Source: Acanthacorydalis orientalis (lineage: Eukaryota; Arthropoda; Insecta; Megaloptera; Corydalidae). From it: a stretch of DNA of 64,000 nucleotides. This document shows positions 24,445-36,850 of the stretch, piece after piece (position 1 is the stretch's first letter; every line of letters starts with the position of its first letter). Under the pieces are notes generated by a model that did not search any database, was not told where the DNA came from, and was given only the letters and a program-made list of their open reading frames with translations. The position numbers were made by a program, and so were the translations under genes. The DNA lies in NCBI GenBank assembly GCA_034766995.1, contig CM068314.1, positions 38,083,208 through 38,147,207 of the forward strand, in the 5' to 3' direction.

Positions 24445-24567
24445 AATAAATTGTTGTTTATCGTACACAACAATCAGTTTATCTTTACCCTTAAACAATA
24501 TTTTTTACATGATTTTTAATATATATGATAAACATAAACTGATAGATGTGTACGATAAACAATTTAT
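24445..24567. repeat. Inverted repeat with about 35-bp arms
   Basis: Left arm 24445-24482 (core TTTATCGTACAC then ATCAGTTTAT) pairs with right arm 24534-24567 (ATAAACTGAT then GTGTACGATAAA), with a mismatched 4-base block and a 3-base insertion, around a 51-nt loop. It looks like a small fold-back element or a transcribed hairpin; no coding potential. Confidence 0.75.
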
Positions 24568-25569
24568 TTTTGTACCCAAAGAAAAATACGAATAAAATTG
24601 ATGTCAGATTATATTCAATTAAATGTTTTAATCAATTAAAATACATTTAAAGTACAAATTAAAGTACATTTAAAATATTTGACAATTCTTTTTATATTGA
24701 ATATATTGTACTTAAACATTTAAAAAAGTTCATATTAACAATTAATTTTTGATATTTTCAAAACACAAGAGAAGTAACAAAGATTAAATTAAGCCATTAC
24801 GTTAAGTTAGCAAGACGATTTATATACGAATGAAAAGTTTTTTCTCTTACATATTTCTTCTCAAATTTAAGGTAAAAAGGTTAAAAATTTCATTAGGATA
24901 TTCACTACAATTTATAAAGAACATTTCAATTAAAAATATTATAATAAAAAACTTAGAACAATTGATAGGTCAATAAAGAAGTCTATTTTCTCTATATTTT
25001 TATACAAACGTGAATATATATTAATAAATGAAATTTTGTAAATCAATAATTTTAAATACAATTGTGAAAAATATAATTTAAAATACTCTACTGGTTGGTA
25101 TATACGACTTTTAAATATATATATATATATATATATAACTTATTTAAAAAATAATAATTTTAATAAATAATTAATTTCATTGTGTAGATAAATAATTGGT
25201 TAAATAATATGTTTTTTTTATTTATGTATTTAAAAAATCATATTTATATTGTGTTTAAATATAAAAATATTTATTTTATCATATAAACAAATTTTCAATT
25301 CATGAATCAATATTGCATGCCTTTTTGTTTCAATATAATTAAAAACAAAACAGTGTTTACTATATAATTCATATTGACAGTTCATGTCATAACCTTGTTA
25401 AATATTTTTATTTCAGTTGACAAAAAAAGAATTACGATAGATCACATCAACTGGAATTCTTGCGCAACGTTTTCACTTCTAATAAAATTTGAAATTTGTA
25501 ATATATATATATATATATATGCAGTAAAAAATATGCTTGCGCATCTTCGAATATATTTCTTTTTTGTAT

Positions 25570-25990
25570 CATGACGTTATCGCTCACATAAATCGTACCT
25601 CTTTGACAAATTCTTTTTAAAAAATACGACTTCCATCACGTCGTTGCCCCCGAGTGAAATTCTCGTGCATCAACCTCTGACCAAAAGGGTGGCCGTTCGA
25701 GTTTCTCTATGTCCCTAGTGAGCACAACGCAGCAAAATGTCGTGTGGCTCAGTGGATCGCTATTCGAAAAATATAACTTTATAAATCAACCATCATACGC
25801 TGGCCATTTAAGCAACAGCAGGAATTTATGTTTATCGCCTCGATAGCAGACCAGTTATTTATATGAAAAAGTATTGCTTTTCATGCAGATCGTTTGTCTT
25901 TCACACCAGTTTTGGCTTTAATCTGCAGACTTCTTCATATTTCATTTAATTACATGTACTGTACTTTAGATTCTTTTTGGCGGCAATGAT
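25570..25990. promoter_or_regulatory. GC-richer island, candidate regulatory region or noncoding exon
   Basis: About 400 bp of balanced composition (TTGCCCCCGAGTGAAATTCT, GGTGGCCGTTCGAG, TTCTTTTTGGCGGCAATG) between TA-rich flanks. No protein frame is convincing. Candidate for a conserved noncoding element or 5' UTR exon of the long receptor gene, or for a decayed insertion; sequence alone does not decide. Confidence 0.3.
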
Positions 25991-26148
25991 TTTATACGAT
26001 GTGCTCACTGAATAATGACCTTTTTTATGTTATTTCTTTAACTTTTTTTACTGTTTTTTTCATAATATTTCATCAGTTTTCTTTTTTAGTTCTATTTCTT
26101 ATATTCTAAACAGTAAAATTAAAAACACGACATTTTATTACCATCGCA

Positions 26149-26153
<5 letters not shown>

Positions 26154-26192
<39 letters not shown>
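26154..26192. repeat. (TA)n microsatellite
   Basis: Pure TA run. Confidence 0.96.
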
Positions 26193-26195
<3 letters not shown>

Positions 26196-27038
26196 CAATG
26201 TGTGTATAAAATGTTTTTACTAATATTTCATACATAAAGTTATATAGAAAATATAGATTTAAAACTCTTTCTATACAAACATTTTTCATAAAGTTCTTAA
26301 CGACTTGGATTATCTTTTTTAATGTTTCATGATTCCAGTAAGAAAAAATTAGAATAAAACCTATTGAAATAAAATTAATTATAAAATTGTCTTCAGGCAT
26401 TCTTCAAGCGTGGTGGTGTTGATATGATATGATGCTCATAACTCGTTTTTATGACTCGTGAAACCACTAGACTGGAATATCTATTGATGAGAAGCCAAGT
26501 ATAACGGATACAACAATAAAAAGAAAAACTGCACATAAAAATGTATTCGTACAGCATGCAATTTACTTTATGTGTTTAATATTCAAACTCCTAACAAAAA
26601 AGTATAGTAATGAAATATACTTCTTTGTTGTTTCTTAACGAATACATTATTCTTGTTTTGAGTTTAAAAATATTTCGATATCAGATTATAATATTGTTTA
26701 TTTTCAAAAAATTACTAACATTTTTTCATTTTTTATACTCTGAATTCTCTTATTATTTTATCCGTACATAACTTTAATAAATTAATTTCTTCTAATTCTC
26801 GTTGTATAAATGTATTATTAAATATATATTATTTGTATGTACAAATATACTTATAAGTGTATGTGTATGTTCATGTATACTAATTTTAGCGAATTTAGTT
26901 ATTTTTCATATTTAACAAGAATTGAATTGTTTAATTTAATATCAGATAAGTATTTTTCAAACTATACAGTTATGATAACACAACATCTGAAGGAAAAATA
27001 GTAATTTGTAGTTCATCAAATTGTGCACCTTGTTGCAT

Positions 27039-27756
27039 CTTCACAATCTACAACCTTTACTCAATGAGATACAAGTTTGTAATCTCACTTTTATATAACG
27101 TTGTGTTTTTGGAATTAAAAAAACTACCAACCTCTGCTTTAATCTCTGTTTTATAGTGGGACTATCTATTTTGCATGTGATTGTCTAGCGCCAAGAAAGG
27201 GTAATAATCACTTGAAGTTAAGAGAATATGGAGGATGGGGCACTATCATCCATCCTAAAGTATGAATCTCCTTAAGGGTAAGTATTGCAGTATGAGGGCC
27301 TCCATTGTCCTACGAACAAAATACTTTCTTTCGATTAACTAGTGTTGGCTATTTCTTAAGTAAGGCATTCTTCACACACTCAAGTTGCATACAGTAGATC
27401 TCCGCCGTAATTGTTTGACCTGTAGCGAAAAACTCGTAGTGGACTATACCCGCTGCAGTCCACTATACACAAAGCATAGTCTTCTGGGAGTGAAGCAGTG
27501 CCTTTGATGTTTACGGTACTAGATTTTACCCTCGACCTCATACTGCAATACTTACCCGTCAAAAGATTCATGCTTTAGAGTGTGAGATACTGCCTCATCA
27601 CCTTTTCTTGACAATTATATGCGAAATAGACAATTCCATAACAAAACCGGGATTGAAGTGAAAGTTGGTAGATTTTTTCTTCTAAAGACAAGTTGTTTTA
27701 TGAAAGCGGGATTTACAAACATTTATTTTGTTGGTAAAAGGTTATAGATTTTGAAG
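27039..27756 (-). mobile_element. Fold-back mariner relic: inverted duplication of the transposase 3' half
   Basis: Minus-strand mariner remnant (27535 down to 27039) whose C-terminal and 3' part is duplicated in inverted orientation. Left arm 27039-27297 and right arm 27536-27756 align along their full length (inner ends GGGTAAGTATTGCAGTATGA versus its exact reverse complement; outer ends CTTCACAATCTACAACC versus CTTCAAAATCTATAACC). The right arm lacks about 25-30 bp. The 238-bp spacer codes, on the minus strand, for the middle of the transposase. Transcription would yield a long imperfect hairpin. Confidence 0.78.
27110..27500 (-). pseudogene. mariner transposase, catalytic-region remnant
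   Basis: The minus-strand translation shows WTAAGIVHYEFFATGQTITA, then EIYCMQLECVKNALLKK, a stop, PTLVNRKKVFCS, a stop, DNGGPHTAILTLKEIHTLGW and MIVPHPPYSLNFK. This is the mariner core around the second catalytic Asp (normally QDNARPH; here stop-DNGGPH) and the HPPYSPDL block. Several stops and an upstream frameshift make it dead. Confidence 0.85.
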
Positions 27757-28026
27757 GTTCTTATTTTAATCAATAGAAGATTTTATAAAAATTTCTGCAC
27801 TTATTTAATTTTTATTATAAGAAACCGCAGGACCTTTTTTGGTTACCTAATATTTCACATTTACATTTGGACTAGATATTTACTATTTTCATATCAATTA
27901 AAACTTCAAGATATTTTTTTTTAAAAATTGAATTAATTATAATATTTATTTTTATAAATGCTTTTACTGTTATACACTAATTTAAAACAATTATTTACGT
28001 ACATTTCTTCCTTGATTTCTATTGAG

Positions 28027-28028
<2 letters not shown>

Positions 28029-28063
<35 letters not shown>
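28029..28063. repeat. (TA)n microsatellite
   Basis: Pure TA run. Another short run at 28838-28859. Confidence 0.95.
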
Positions 28064-28068
<5 letters not shown>

Positions 28069-28976
28069 AAACTTTAATATCATATATTCTTAAACAACAT
28101 TGATCCAAAAGTAATTAATATTTTTATACCTAGTACATTAAAAAAATTATTAAAAATACAATCACGATACCCAATTATTTTAATAGTTAGTGAAAATGAA
28201 ATAGCGAGTTTATACCTATAAAGAATAAGTGAATTATTTTCATGGTAATAGGCAATATACATGTAAAAGTGTAATAATAATTAATGATACTGGTGGAAAC
28301 ACTTACACATGTATTAATATACGAAAATAAATATAAGGTTTAATGATTATCTACATATATATTATATATTACCTGTATATAAATGTATCAGATATTTTAC
28401 CTCTACTTTTACAAATCACAACTAAAATAAAAGTATTCATATTATTTTACTTTTTGTTATAGGTATACGACATAATGACAAAATACATTATTTTTGTGGA
28501 TTAATTCACTTTTAGAAATATGTTTTCAGTACGCACAATATATAAAGAATGTTCAGTTAAAAATATTCAATAAGTGATTAATTTAAATATTCATTAATTT
28601 AATTAAATATTCATAATTCAAATATAGTTATTATTCAATTTCAATATTAATCGGTCTTTATGCCCATTTCAATTACAATATTATACGCCACAAATGCTAA
28701 GGGCTGAAATGTCCTTTGTGGTAAAATGAAAAATTAATTTGAAAAAAATACTATTTAGTAATTAAAATGTTTAACTTTATGTCGTAAAATGTGCAGTTCA
28801 GTGTATTATTCCATATTTAAAAATATATTTTCTTTGATATATATATATATATATATATAATGTGCGTATGTTTGCATTATGTCTATATGTAATTAAAAGA
28901 AAATAATTTTTAAGACAAACTCATACAAGAGATTAGCGCACATAAAAATTCTAGTTTGAATAATTCATACAATTAC

Positions 28977-28981
<5 letters not shown>

Positions 28982-29024
<43 letters not shown>
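28982..29024. repeat. (TA)n microsatellite
   Basis: Pure TA run. Confidence 0.96.
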
Positions 29025-29028
<4 letters not shown>

Positions 29029-29251
29029 AAAATTTTTAAATTATACTTCGTTCATATTTAATACACCAACGTTTTTTTCAAATTATACTTTACATTATAT
29101 ACATATTTATATTCGTAATTACAGTATTCAAATGATATTTTTAATGATGTGAAAAGATAAACGTATCTCGAAAATATATAAATATATTATTACATACAAT
29201 TTTACAAATGCTCAATTTAAAATAAAATTTTGATTTACATATACACATACA

Positions 29252-29259
29252 TTTATATA

Positions 29260-29352
<93 letters not shown>
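29252..29352. repeat. (TA)n array with TG interruptions, about 100 bp
   Basis: TA run with three evenly placed GTATATATA interruptions. Confidence 0.95.
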
Positions 29353-29683
29353 TATTTCATCAGTCTGTTCATTAGCAACTGAATGCTATTATAACAACAC
29401 TTACATATATAACATATAATCACAAAAAAACAGCAAAATTAGTACAGTACGTATATTATATATCTAATCATTATATTTCATTAATTTAAAATATAATTAT
29501 ATTTTTACTCTACACAGAAATGAAAAAAAACATTTCTAGTGTGGGTTCTTAAATCATATACTTTTATTTTTTTGATATTATTACAGAACATTATATAAAA
29601 CAAGATACGATTAAATGATGAAATTGTAATTGTTTGTATAAAGTGTATAAATATAATAATTTAATGTATTGATATATAGTTTA

Positions 29684-29686
<3 letters not shown>

Positions 29687-29743
<57 letters not shown>

Positions 29744-29785
29744 ATGTATGTAGGAATGTATGTATGTATGTGTGTTTGTTTGCAT
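29687..29785. repeat. Compound (TA)n-(TG)n-(TATG)n microsatellite
   Basis: TA to 29729, then TG, then imperfect TATG units. Confidence 0.95.
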
Positions 29786-30333
29786 GTTTATATTTGGTAT
29801 ACAGATGTATATATGAAACTACATGTGAAACTACATAAGACAGTAAAAAATGAAAATATGAAATGGTTTTAAGTGTACAGATATTGTAAACAATATTCTT
29901 TAGTCATAAGAATGTTTCGTCTATTTAATAAAAATACATGAATTAGAAAACATTGAATGAGAAAAGAACTATACAATTAAGAAAATGATGATGATAACGA
30001 TCAAAACTATAACTAACTATCTAAGATAGAAAAAGTGATAAGATTCTATAAAATTGGTATGGTTTGGAATTGTTTTTAAATAATAACTGCAATATTTTTT
30101 AAATCAACGTATGTTAATAATTGGTTTCATAAGAAAATAATAATTTATTCGGGACCAAGTACTTACATTTTCATGCTAGAAATAGTAAAAATATATAAAA
30201 TGCATTTTGAATCAATACCATACAGATTATATTTATTTTTAATGTAATAAATAATAATAAATGTCATTTATTTATACATTTAAGAATAGGGCTTGGTTTA
30301 ATTTCAATATTGTTTGGATTAATTTTAGTATCT

Positions 30334-30337
<4 letters not shown>

Positions 30338-30395
<58 letters not shown>
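30338..30395. repeat. (TA)n microsatellite, 58 bp
   Basis: Pure TA run ending in a short TG stretch. Confidence 0.97.
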
Positions 30396-30403
<8 letters not shown>

Positions 30404-30448
30404 ATTTAAATATGTAATATGAATATCTGTATAATAACAAAATAAAAG

Positions 30449-30497
30449 ACTGATTGGTTGATTATTTGGGCTTTAAAGGCGCGTCGATAACTAATAA
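30449..30497 (+). repeat. Dispersed conserved motif, copy 1
   Basis: TGATTGGTTGATTATTTGGG followed by CTTTAAAGGCGCGTCGATAA and CTAA. The same arrangement occurs inverted at 39143-39199 and partially at 44091-44126. A remnant of a repeated element; family not recognised with certainty. Confidence 0.55.
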
Positions 30498-30519
30498 AAT
30501 ACTGAATTATGAAAAAACT

Positions 30520-30659
30520 GAATTGTTGTGATCAAATGGATCATCCATTTGATCACACCAATTCTGTTCTTGAAAATGAAGTGAAACATTTCACGTCATC
30601 AATTCAAATCAGTGACTTTTTACTGAATAGCAACTAACACTTTGTTATTCAGTGAAAAA
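30520..30659. repeat. Cluster of three stem-loops
   Basis: Stem 1: 30520-30540 pairs with 30544-30564 over 21 bp with one mismatch and a 3-nt loop (core TGTGATCAAATGGA). Stem 2: GTGAAACATTTCAC at 30581-30594. Stem 3: 30617-30629 pairs with 30646-30659 with one bulge (core CTGAATA). Three nested palindromes within 140 bp are not expected by chance from composition and suggest a small palindromic element. Confidence 0.7.
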
Positions 30660-31691
30660 TTAACAAATTATGCAGTTTTATTTTGATAATGTTAAAATAA
30701 TATATATTTAAATAAAATAAATTCAAAAAAAATTCTTAATAAAATAGTTTTTTTAAAAAATGTTAAATTAACATACTAACAGAGTACAAGAATAAAAATG
30801 AAAAATACTATTTAAATATATGATAATGAAAAAAATGATGTTTCATTTCATTATGTTGTTATGATTTTGATTCACTTTTAAATAAACATGCATACGTTTA
30901 TGTTTACGTGACATTTGAAAATATTTTAATGCCCCTAGTTCACTAAACATTATATGTGTAAATTGCTCTTTTTACAACAGCCATGTATTTATATTCTTTT
31001 TAAACATTCGAAACGAGTCGTAATTAGAGGCTTTTTTTAAACACAAATTTGCTTTTAAGTTTAATCATTTTGTACGCATTTTGTTGCATAAATATATAAA
31101 AATATTATATGTGATTTTAGTAAATTTTTACATACATATATTTTAAAATATAGTTATTTAAAACAAAAAATTTATAAATATTCATTTAATTTATATAGTT
31201 TACGATAAGAATCTGATGAGAATTGTAAATAATATAATTTAAGGAAAAAATCACAATTTTCTGTTATTTAAATTTTCGTTTCTATTTGTGTTCATCGAAT
31301 GTGTTTTGCAAACGTTTAAATTAAATGTGTCCCTTGTGATAATTTGTCCATCGTCAGCTCAGTCAGTAATTGTCTTTTTCAAACGTGAAATTAACATACA
31401 CCACTTCATTAAAAAGGTAATGGTGATACAGAGAGAGAATGTCTAATTTCACATTCCTGTACATAATTATTTTTACTGTTTCGACATTCGAATTAAATGG
31501 AAATACATTGTGCAGTTCAGTAAACACAGAATCGCAATCTCTGACCATCACCGTGACCATTGAGAATCTGAACAATGTCAATTGAAGACCATTATGTTTA
31601 TATCTTGCAAATATTCCCTTGCTACTGTACGCGTTGTTTTGTAGCTAATACGCGTTCCATATGCGTTAGAAATACTGGCGATTCCACTCAC

Positions 31692-31758
31692 GTCTTCCGG
31701 AAGTGGGCCTCTAAGGGTCGATATTTACAAATATCAGTCGACTCTTATTGTTATTGTT
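31692..31758 (-). other. Possible noncoding exon (minus strand)
   Basis: On the minus strand a TAATTTCAG acceptor (ag at 31760..31759) is followed 67 nt later by a consensus GTGAGT donor (31691..31686). The interval is GC-richer than its surroundings and holds the palindrome CTTCCGGAAG. It is in the right orientation and position to be a 5' UTR exon of the receptor, but the pyrimidine tract is weak. Confidence 0.22.
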
Positions 31759-32347
31759 CTGAAATTACCTGATACAAAAGGTTCTCAAAAACTGTTTCGT
31801 TTACCATAAACGAACCTCTACTTTATACTGATAATTACGTGAATCACATTAACGGAATTGACTCCTTTAATATACTTAACATACATTTAGAATACCAATT
31901 AGCCTAGTTACTTATCTGGATTTTTTTGTATGTTTGTTTTGTAGATTATAACGGTATCCTGAGAGATTTATACTAATTAGAGATTTAAAATTTATGTAGT
32001 ATTCCTGCCTTTTTAAAATATCTTTGATGCTGATGTTACCCTTTGTTTCGTGAAAATAAAAAAAAGCATTAATATATTTATGAACTGAGATTAAAAAGGA
32101 GGCATTATTTTTGTAAAATACATATAACCATTTGAAGATATATTTGCGTATTGAATCTATTTGGTTTCGGTAAGATAACATACAAAATCAATATTTATAG
32201 ATGATAAATCTGTAGATATATTGAAGGAAATATTTTCATGAATTTCATGCTGATTTTTATTAAACACTATTTTTATAGATGATTAAATCAAAATACAAAC
32301 TATCAGTAAATATTAATACATACATGAACATATAAATACACACACAC

Positions 32348-32351
<4 letters not shown>

Positions 32352-32394
<43 letters not shown>
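32352..32394. repeat. (TA)n microsatellite after short (CA)n
   Basis: CA at 32340-32350 then TA run. Confidence 0.96.
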
Positions 32395-32396
<2 letters not shown>

Positions 32397-32704
32397 GTGA
32401 TGATAATAAAATGCTCTGTTTTTAATTTCACTGCTAGGAATATAAGATAAACATTTATTACATACGAGTATGTTAGGTTAAAGAAATATCTTCATTAAAA
32501 AATTACAAAATTGTGTCATATAAAAACACAATAAGGCACACAATTGTGTCACATAACACGGATACCTTACTTCTTGCAAAAATTTTATTATGTAATTTCA
32601 AATTTTAAATATTTGTTAAAAATTAGATTTTATTTTAAATACTTAGATAATAAAATATATGAATTTTAGGTTCTTAATTGTTCAATATAGTTAAAGTCAG
32701 TGCA

Positions 32705-32705
<1 letters not shown>

Positions 32706-32766
<61 letters not shown>
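32706..32766. repeat. (TA)n microsatellite, 61 bp
   Basis: Pure TA run. Confidence 0.97.
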
Positions 32767-32771
<5 letters not shown>

Positions 32772-33459
32772 TTTATAAGAAAATAAATTATTTAAGTAAA
32801 ATTTACCAGTCATCAATATTAAAAGGTAGAGTTATAATGAGAAAAGTATATTGATCCATTATACTTGATCTAGTAATACTAACCAACCACAATTCTAATT
32901 TTTATTAAATACAAGTTTACAATGAACGAATTACCATAACGTTCACTCAACATCAACACTTTTTCAAATCAGAAAAAAATCTCGAAAGGTTTAGATCGTT
33001 TTCAACAACATTGTTCAATTAAATGAAGTCAAAATAAAAAAGTAAAATTACATACTTTTATTGATTTCTTTACACTGCCTAATAAGACGAATACAACAAA
33101 CAATACTTTGAATTTAAAAAAATCCTTAGATTTTTTATTCTTAACAAAAATTTAAACATAATATTTTGTTTTAATTTACTAACAATAATCGAATAAAAAA
33201 ATATACATTTGTATATGCACATGAGTATAGGCAGGAATATATTCATTTATTAAAAATATAGAATTTAATAATTTGTTATTAGTTTATAATGAAAATTTAT
33301 TGATATCAAACGTCAGTACAAAATTTATCTTTTTTTTGCGTTTTTATTATTATATCTTCTTACACAAATCTGTTTTTATTACATGTCATGGACAGGATCC
33401 AGTATAAGACGTGCAAGGAATTTCATAAACGTTATTGAATATATCTTCAAAATTCATTG

Positions 33460-33462
<3 letters not shown>

Positions 33463-33515
<53 letters not shown>
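33463..33515. repeat. (TA)n microsatellite, 53 bp
   Basis: Pure TA run. Confidence 0.97.
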
Positions 33516-33518
<3 letters not shown>

Positions 33519-34940
33519 TCATATAAGATGGTATCTAATTTTTTTTGTTTTGATATTATTTATAAAATGAAATATGATAATAAAATTAAAGTAAGATTTT
33601 CAAGTAAATAAATGTATCAATAGTCAGTAGTGGAACCATTTAATAAATTTGTACTTTTACAATAGTTTCTTTTAAATATATACTTTTCAATCGTAATAAG
33701 TAACATTAAGAAACCTTGTAAAAATACATAATTTGTTTTAATGTTTTTTTGTTGCATATATTAAAATATGAAATAACAGAATTTATTCAAAATTATTTAT
33801 TGCACACTATTGAGGTTCAAATATTAGTTTTTTGATAAGTAAGAGTTTTATAGTAAATAATGAAAATAAAAGTGCATATTTAAATGAAAAATAAAGATAA
33901 GAACAATTTTTAAAATATAAAACTAAGAATTTTATAAATGATAATGGACAACGAATGAAATTAAATATATTATTGAAAAAAACTTATAAATTAAAGTATT
34001 ATAATATAAAATTACAGTATAACTACAGTAATTTGAGTATTCAATTATTTAAAATGTTAATTTTAACACAGTACCAATTTTATTTTTTATTTATACATTA
34101 AATACTACAGTTAAAAGTTTGATATGAATCGAAAATTTATTTAATAATCAAACTATGCCGCATTCTCACAATCAGAATCATCTATTCAATACATGTATGT
34201 ACAATATATTATAATCAATAAAAATTAAGCATAGGAGATGTATGTAAAGGATATATAAATGAGAATGTTTCTCATATATTTTCAAATAAATCAAACAGAT
34301 GGACATATGTATCAAATGAATGTTTTGAGAAAATTAAAATAAGTTGCTTGATATTTCTGAAATAATTTGGTATTTGCTGGAAATAAAAAGGTAAAATATT
34401 AATTTTTGAATCAAAAAATTTAAATAAAAATGCAGATAAAACAACTTGTTTATAAACTATTGCTGCTACAATCTTCTCATTATAATATAAATAAATATAT
34501 ATATTTATATATACATTATGTCAATCGTAAATCAGTTAATACATTTATATCAGTTATTTTTTACATATAAATAAAAAAAAAAAACAATAAATTTGTACAT
34601 AAACAGAAATGAAACTGGATACATATGTATACCTTTCTAGTTTAAAACACCCTTAATTCGACAATTCGGTGCAATTACAAAGTAAATATATCAAAATTTT
34701 GAATTAAAGAAGAGTTACATTTTTTAAAAAATTCTTGAAAGAAATTAATAAATATTTTATATTAAATTTTATTAAAATAATTTCAAATTTTCAAAATAGA
34801 AGACCTTCTTAATCATTAATCAGTTATATATTGAAGTAACATAATACATGAATAAACTCCTAAATACCATCATCGATATTCTGTTAGTAGAACTAATTGT
34901 TATGTTTTCCTGAATCCATGTTTCTTCGTTTTTGTTTCAG

Positions 34941-34982
34941 GAAATCCATTCGAAACATGTGGAGCAAAAGTTTCAAGTATAC
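34941..34982 (+). other. Candidate 42-nt microexon (plus strand)
   Basis: A strong acceptor (pyrimidine tract ending TTTTTGTTTCAG at 34940, possible branch site CTAAT at 34893-34897) and a strong donor (GTAAGTATTG from 34983) bracket exactly 42 nt, a multiple of three. All three frames are open (one reads EIHSKHVEQKFQVY, another NPFETCGAKVSSI). No flanking exons of a plus-strand gene are visible, so it could be an isolated exon in a very long intron, an exon of a noncoding RNA, or chance. Confidence 0.3.
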
Positions 34983-36783
34983 GTAAGTATTGAATAAATG
35001 TTAAAGTTTCCATTTTTATTGTTGTTTCCAATGAAAAATGTTTGAATTATCCCAAATAATAATAATGTACATATTATAAAACTTGGAGAGTTTATAAATT
35101 GATCTACTTTTTGAGATTTTATTAAAATCAATTTCATTTCTTTTGCTATTTATATCATTTTATTAAAAAAAAGAAAAGTAGCCATTTAAAAATCATATAA
35201 TCAAATACATTTTCTTATATAGAAAGGAATTAATTCTTTTGAATTTTAAACCAAAAAGGTTCTAAAAATCTATTCTAATTAATTTAATGAATTTATTTCT
35301 TATCCAGAAAATCTTTATCAAATAGATATGAATAACAATTCTATATAGCTATAACCCATTTATTCACATTACATAGATAGTTAATTTGAATGCAGTGTCC
35401 TCCAAAAATTGTTCTAATATGTTACTTTATTTTTGATCTATTGAACAAATTACACTGTTTTGAAATTTTTAAATGAATTCATTTTTCTAAAGTAATTTTT
35501 TTAAATGAATGATTATTTTTTGAAAATATTTCTCGATTTATATTGTTATTTTAAGAAACACAATAATTCAATTAAAGGTATTTACTTTTATAAATAATAC
35601 TATTATGCCACCTTACTAAATAAAAAAATATTTTTGTAATATATTTTTATAATACGTTAGAAACTACAATTCGGAATTTTAATATACTTCACATTTCATT
35701 AATAATGTGCTTTATTTCGATGAAAAACATTAAAATAGTCGATTCTAACAACGTTTTAAATATTCACATGAATATTAAAAAACAAAGCGATTTTTTATTT
35801 TAAACATGTTTATTTTGAAATTATTTCTATTTTATTTATATATGAAGAATTAAATTACTTTATAAGACGTTCAAGTTTAACGGTTATATTATAAAGAAAA
35901 AGACTAAATGATACAAAGTTTCATTTTGAGTTTTTTTTTTAAATACAGTGCTCTATAAATATCGAAGAAAAAAAAGTAAATATTTAAATTTATGTTCAAA
36001 TTTCATGTGTTGAAATCAATTTAGTGGAAAACAAATCCGTAAATAAATGAATATAAAAATTTATACTTTAACTCTGAATAATTTAAATTTATAAATTATA
36101 TTTTCTACATATTTAAAATCTATAAAAGATATAATAGAAAACGTGTGCATCGTTGACAGACATGTTTTATAAAATAAATCACGAACGGTATTCATATGAA
36201 CTGTACATCATTCAAATGAGGCTTTTTATGTCACATATTTGTACGGAAAGAATACAATAGCCGTTACTAGCGTGTTCCAAATGCAGCTCGAAGTTTCATT
36301 GAATCTTTTTACTTTTTTTACATCCAGTGCAGAAATAAGCAACAGTAGAATAAAAAGAATGTCTAACATGACTGTTAAATTATTTTTTTATTGAACATGA
36401 ACAGTGATTAAACATTTGTTAGTATTTAATGCATGAAATCGATGTGAAATTTAATTAAAAAATAACTCTGAAATATATTGCTTAAAAAGTGTGTGCTATT
36501 ATAAAATGGTTCATGTAATGAATTTCAATAACATAATACAATAATTAATATTCTTCACTGTAAATTTTATAATGAATATTTATACAAATGATGAAAATGT
36601 TGTCTTAAAAAAATAATGTACTGTAAATATAGTATCTATCTATAATTAATAGAGGAATTAATAACATTATCTATAAAAATGAATTGATCATTGACTGATA
36701 ACTATAAAATATTACAATTTAATAAAATTTATGTTAACACATACAGATACCTAATAAATACACTAACTATCTATCTATTTATC

Positions 36784-36789
<6 letters not shown>

Positions 36790-36847
<58 letters not shown>
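36790..36847. repeat. (TA)n microsatellite, 58 bp
   Basis: Pure TA run, preceded by a few ATCT units (36766-36786). A shorter run lies at 37342-37367. Confidence 0.97.

Positions 36848-36850
<3 letters not shown>

Noticed and set aside
27380..27571. 63-codon minus-strand ORF (MNLLTGKYCSM...) as a gene
   Set aside because: It is a wrong-frame reading across the mariner relic; the mariner motifs are in the neighbouring frame.
31363..31772. Divergent small ORFs at 31.4-31.8 kb as a gene pair
   Set aside because: No recognisable domain, and the GC-richer patch is better explained as noncoding exon or regulatory DNA.
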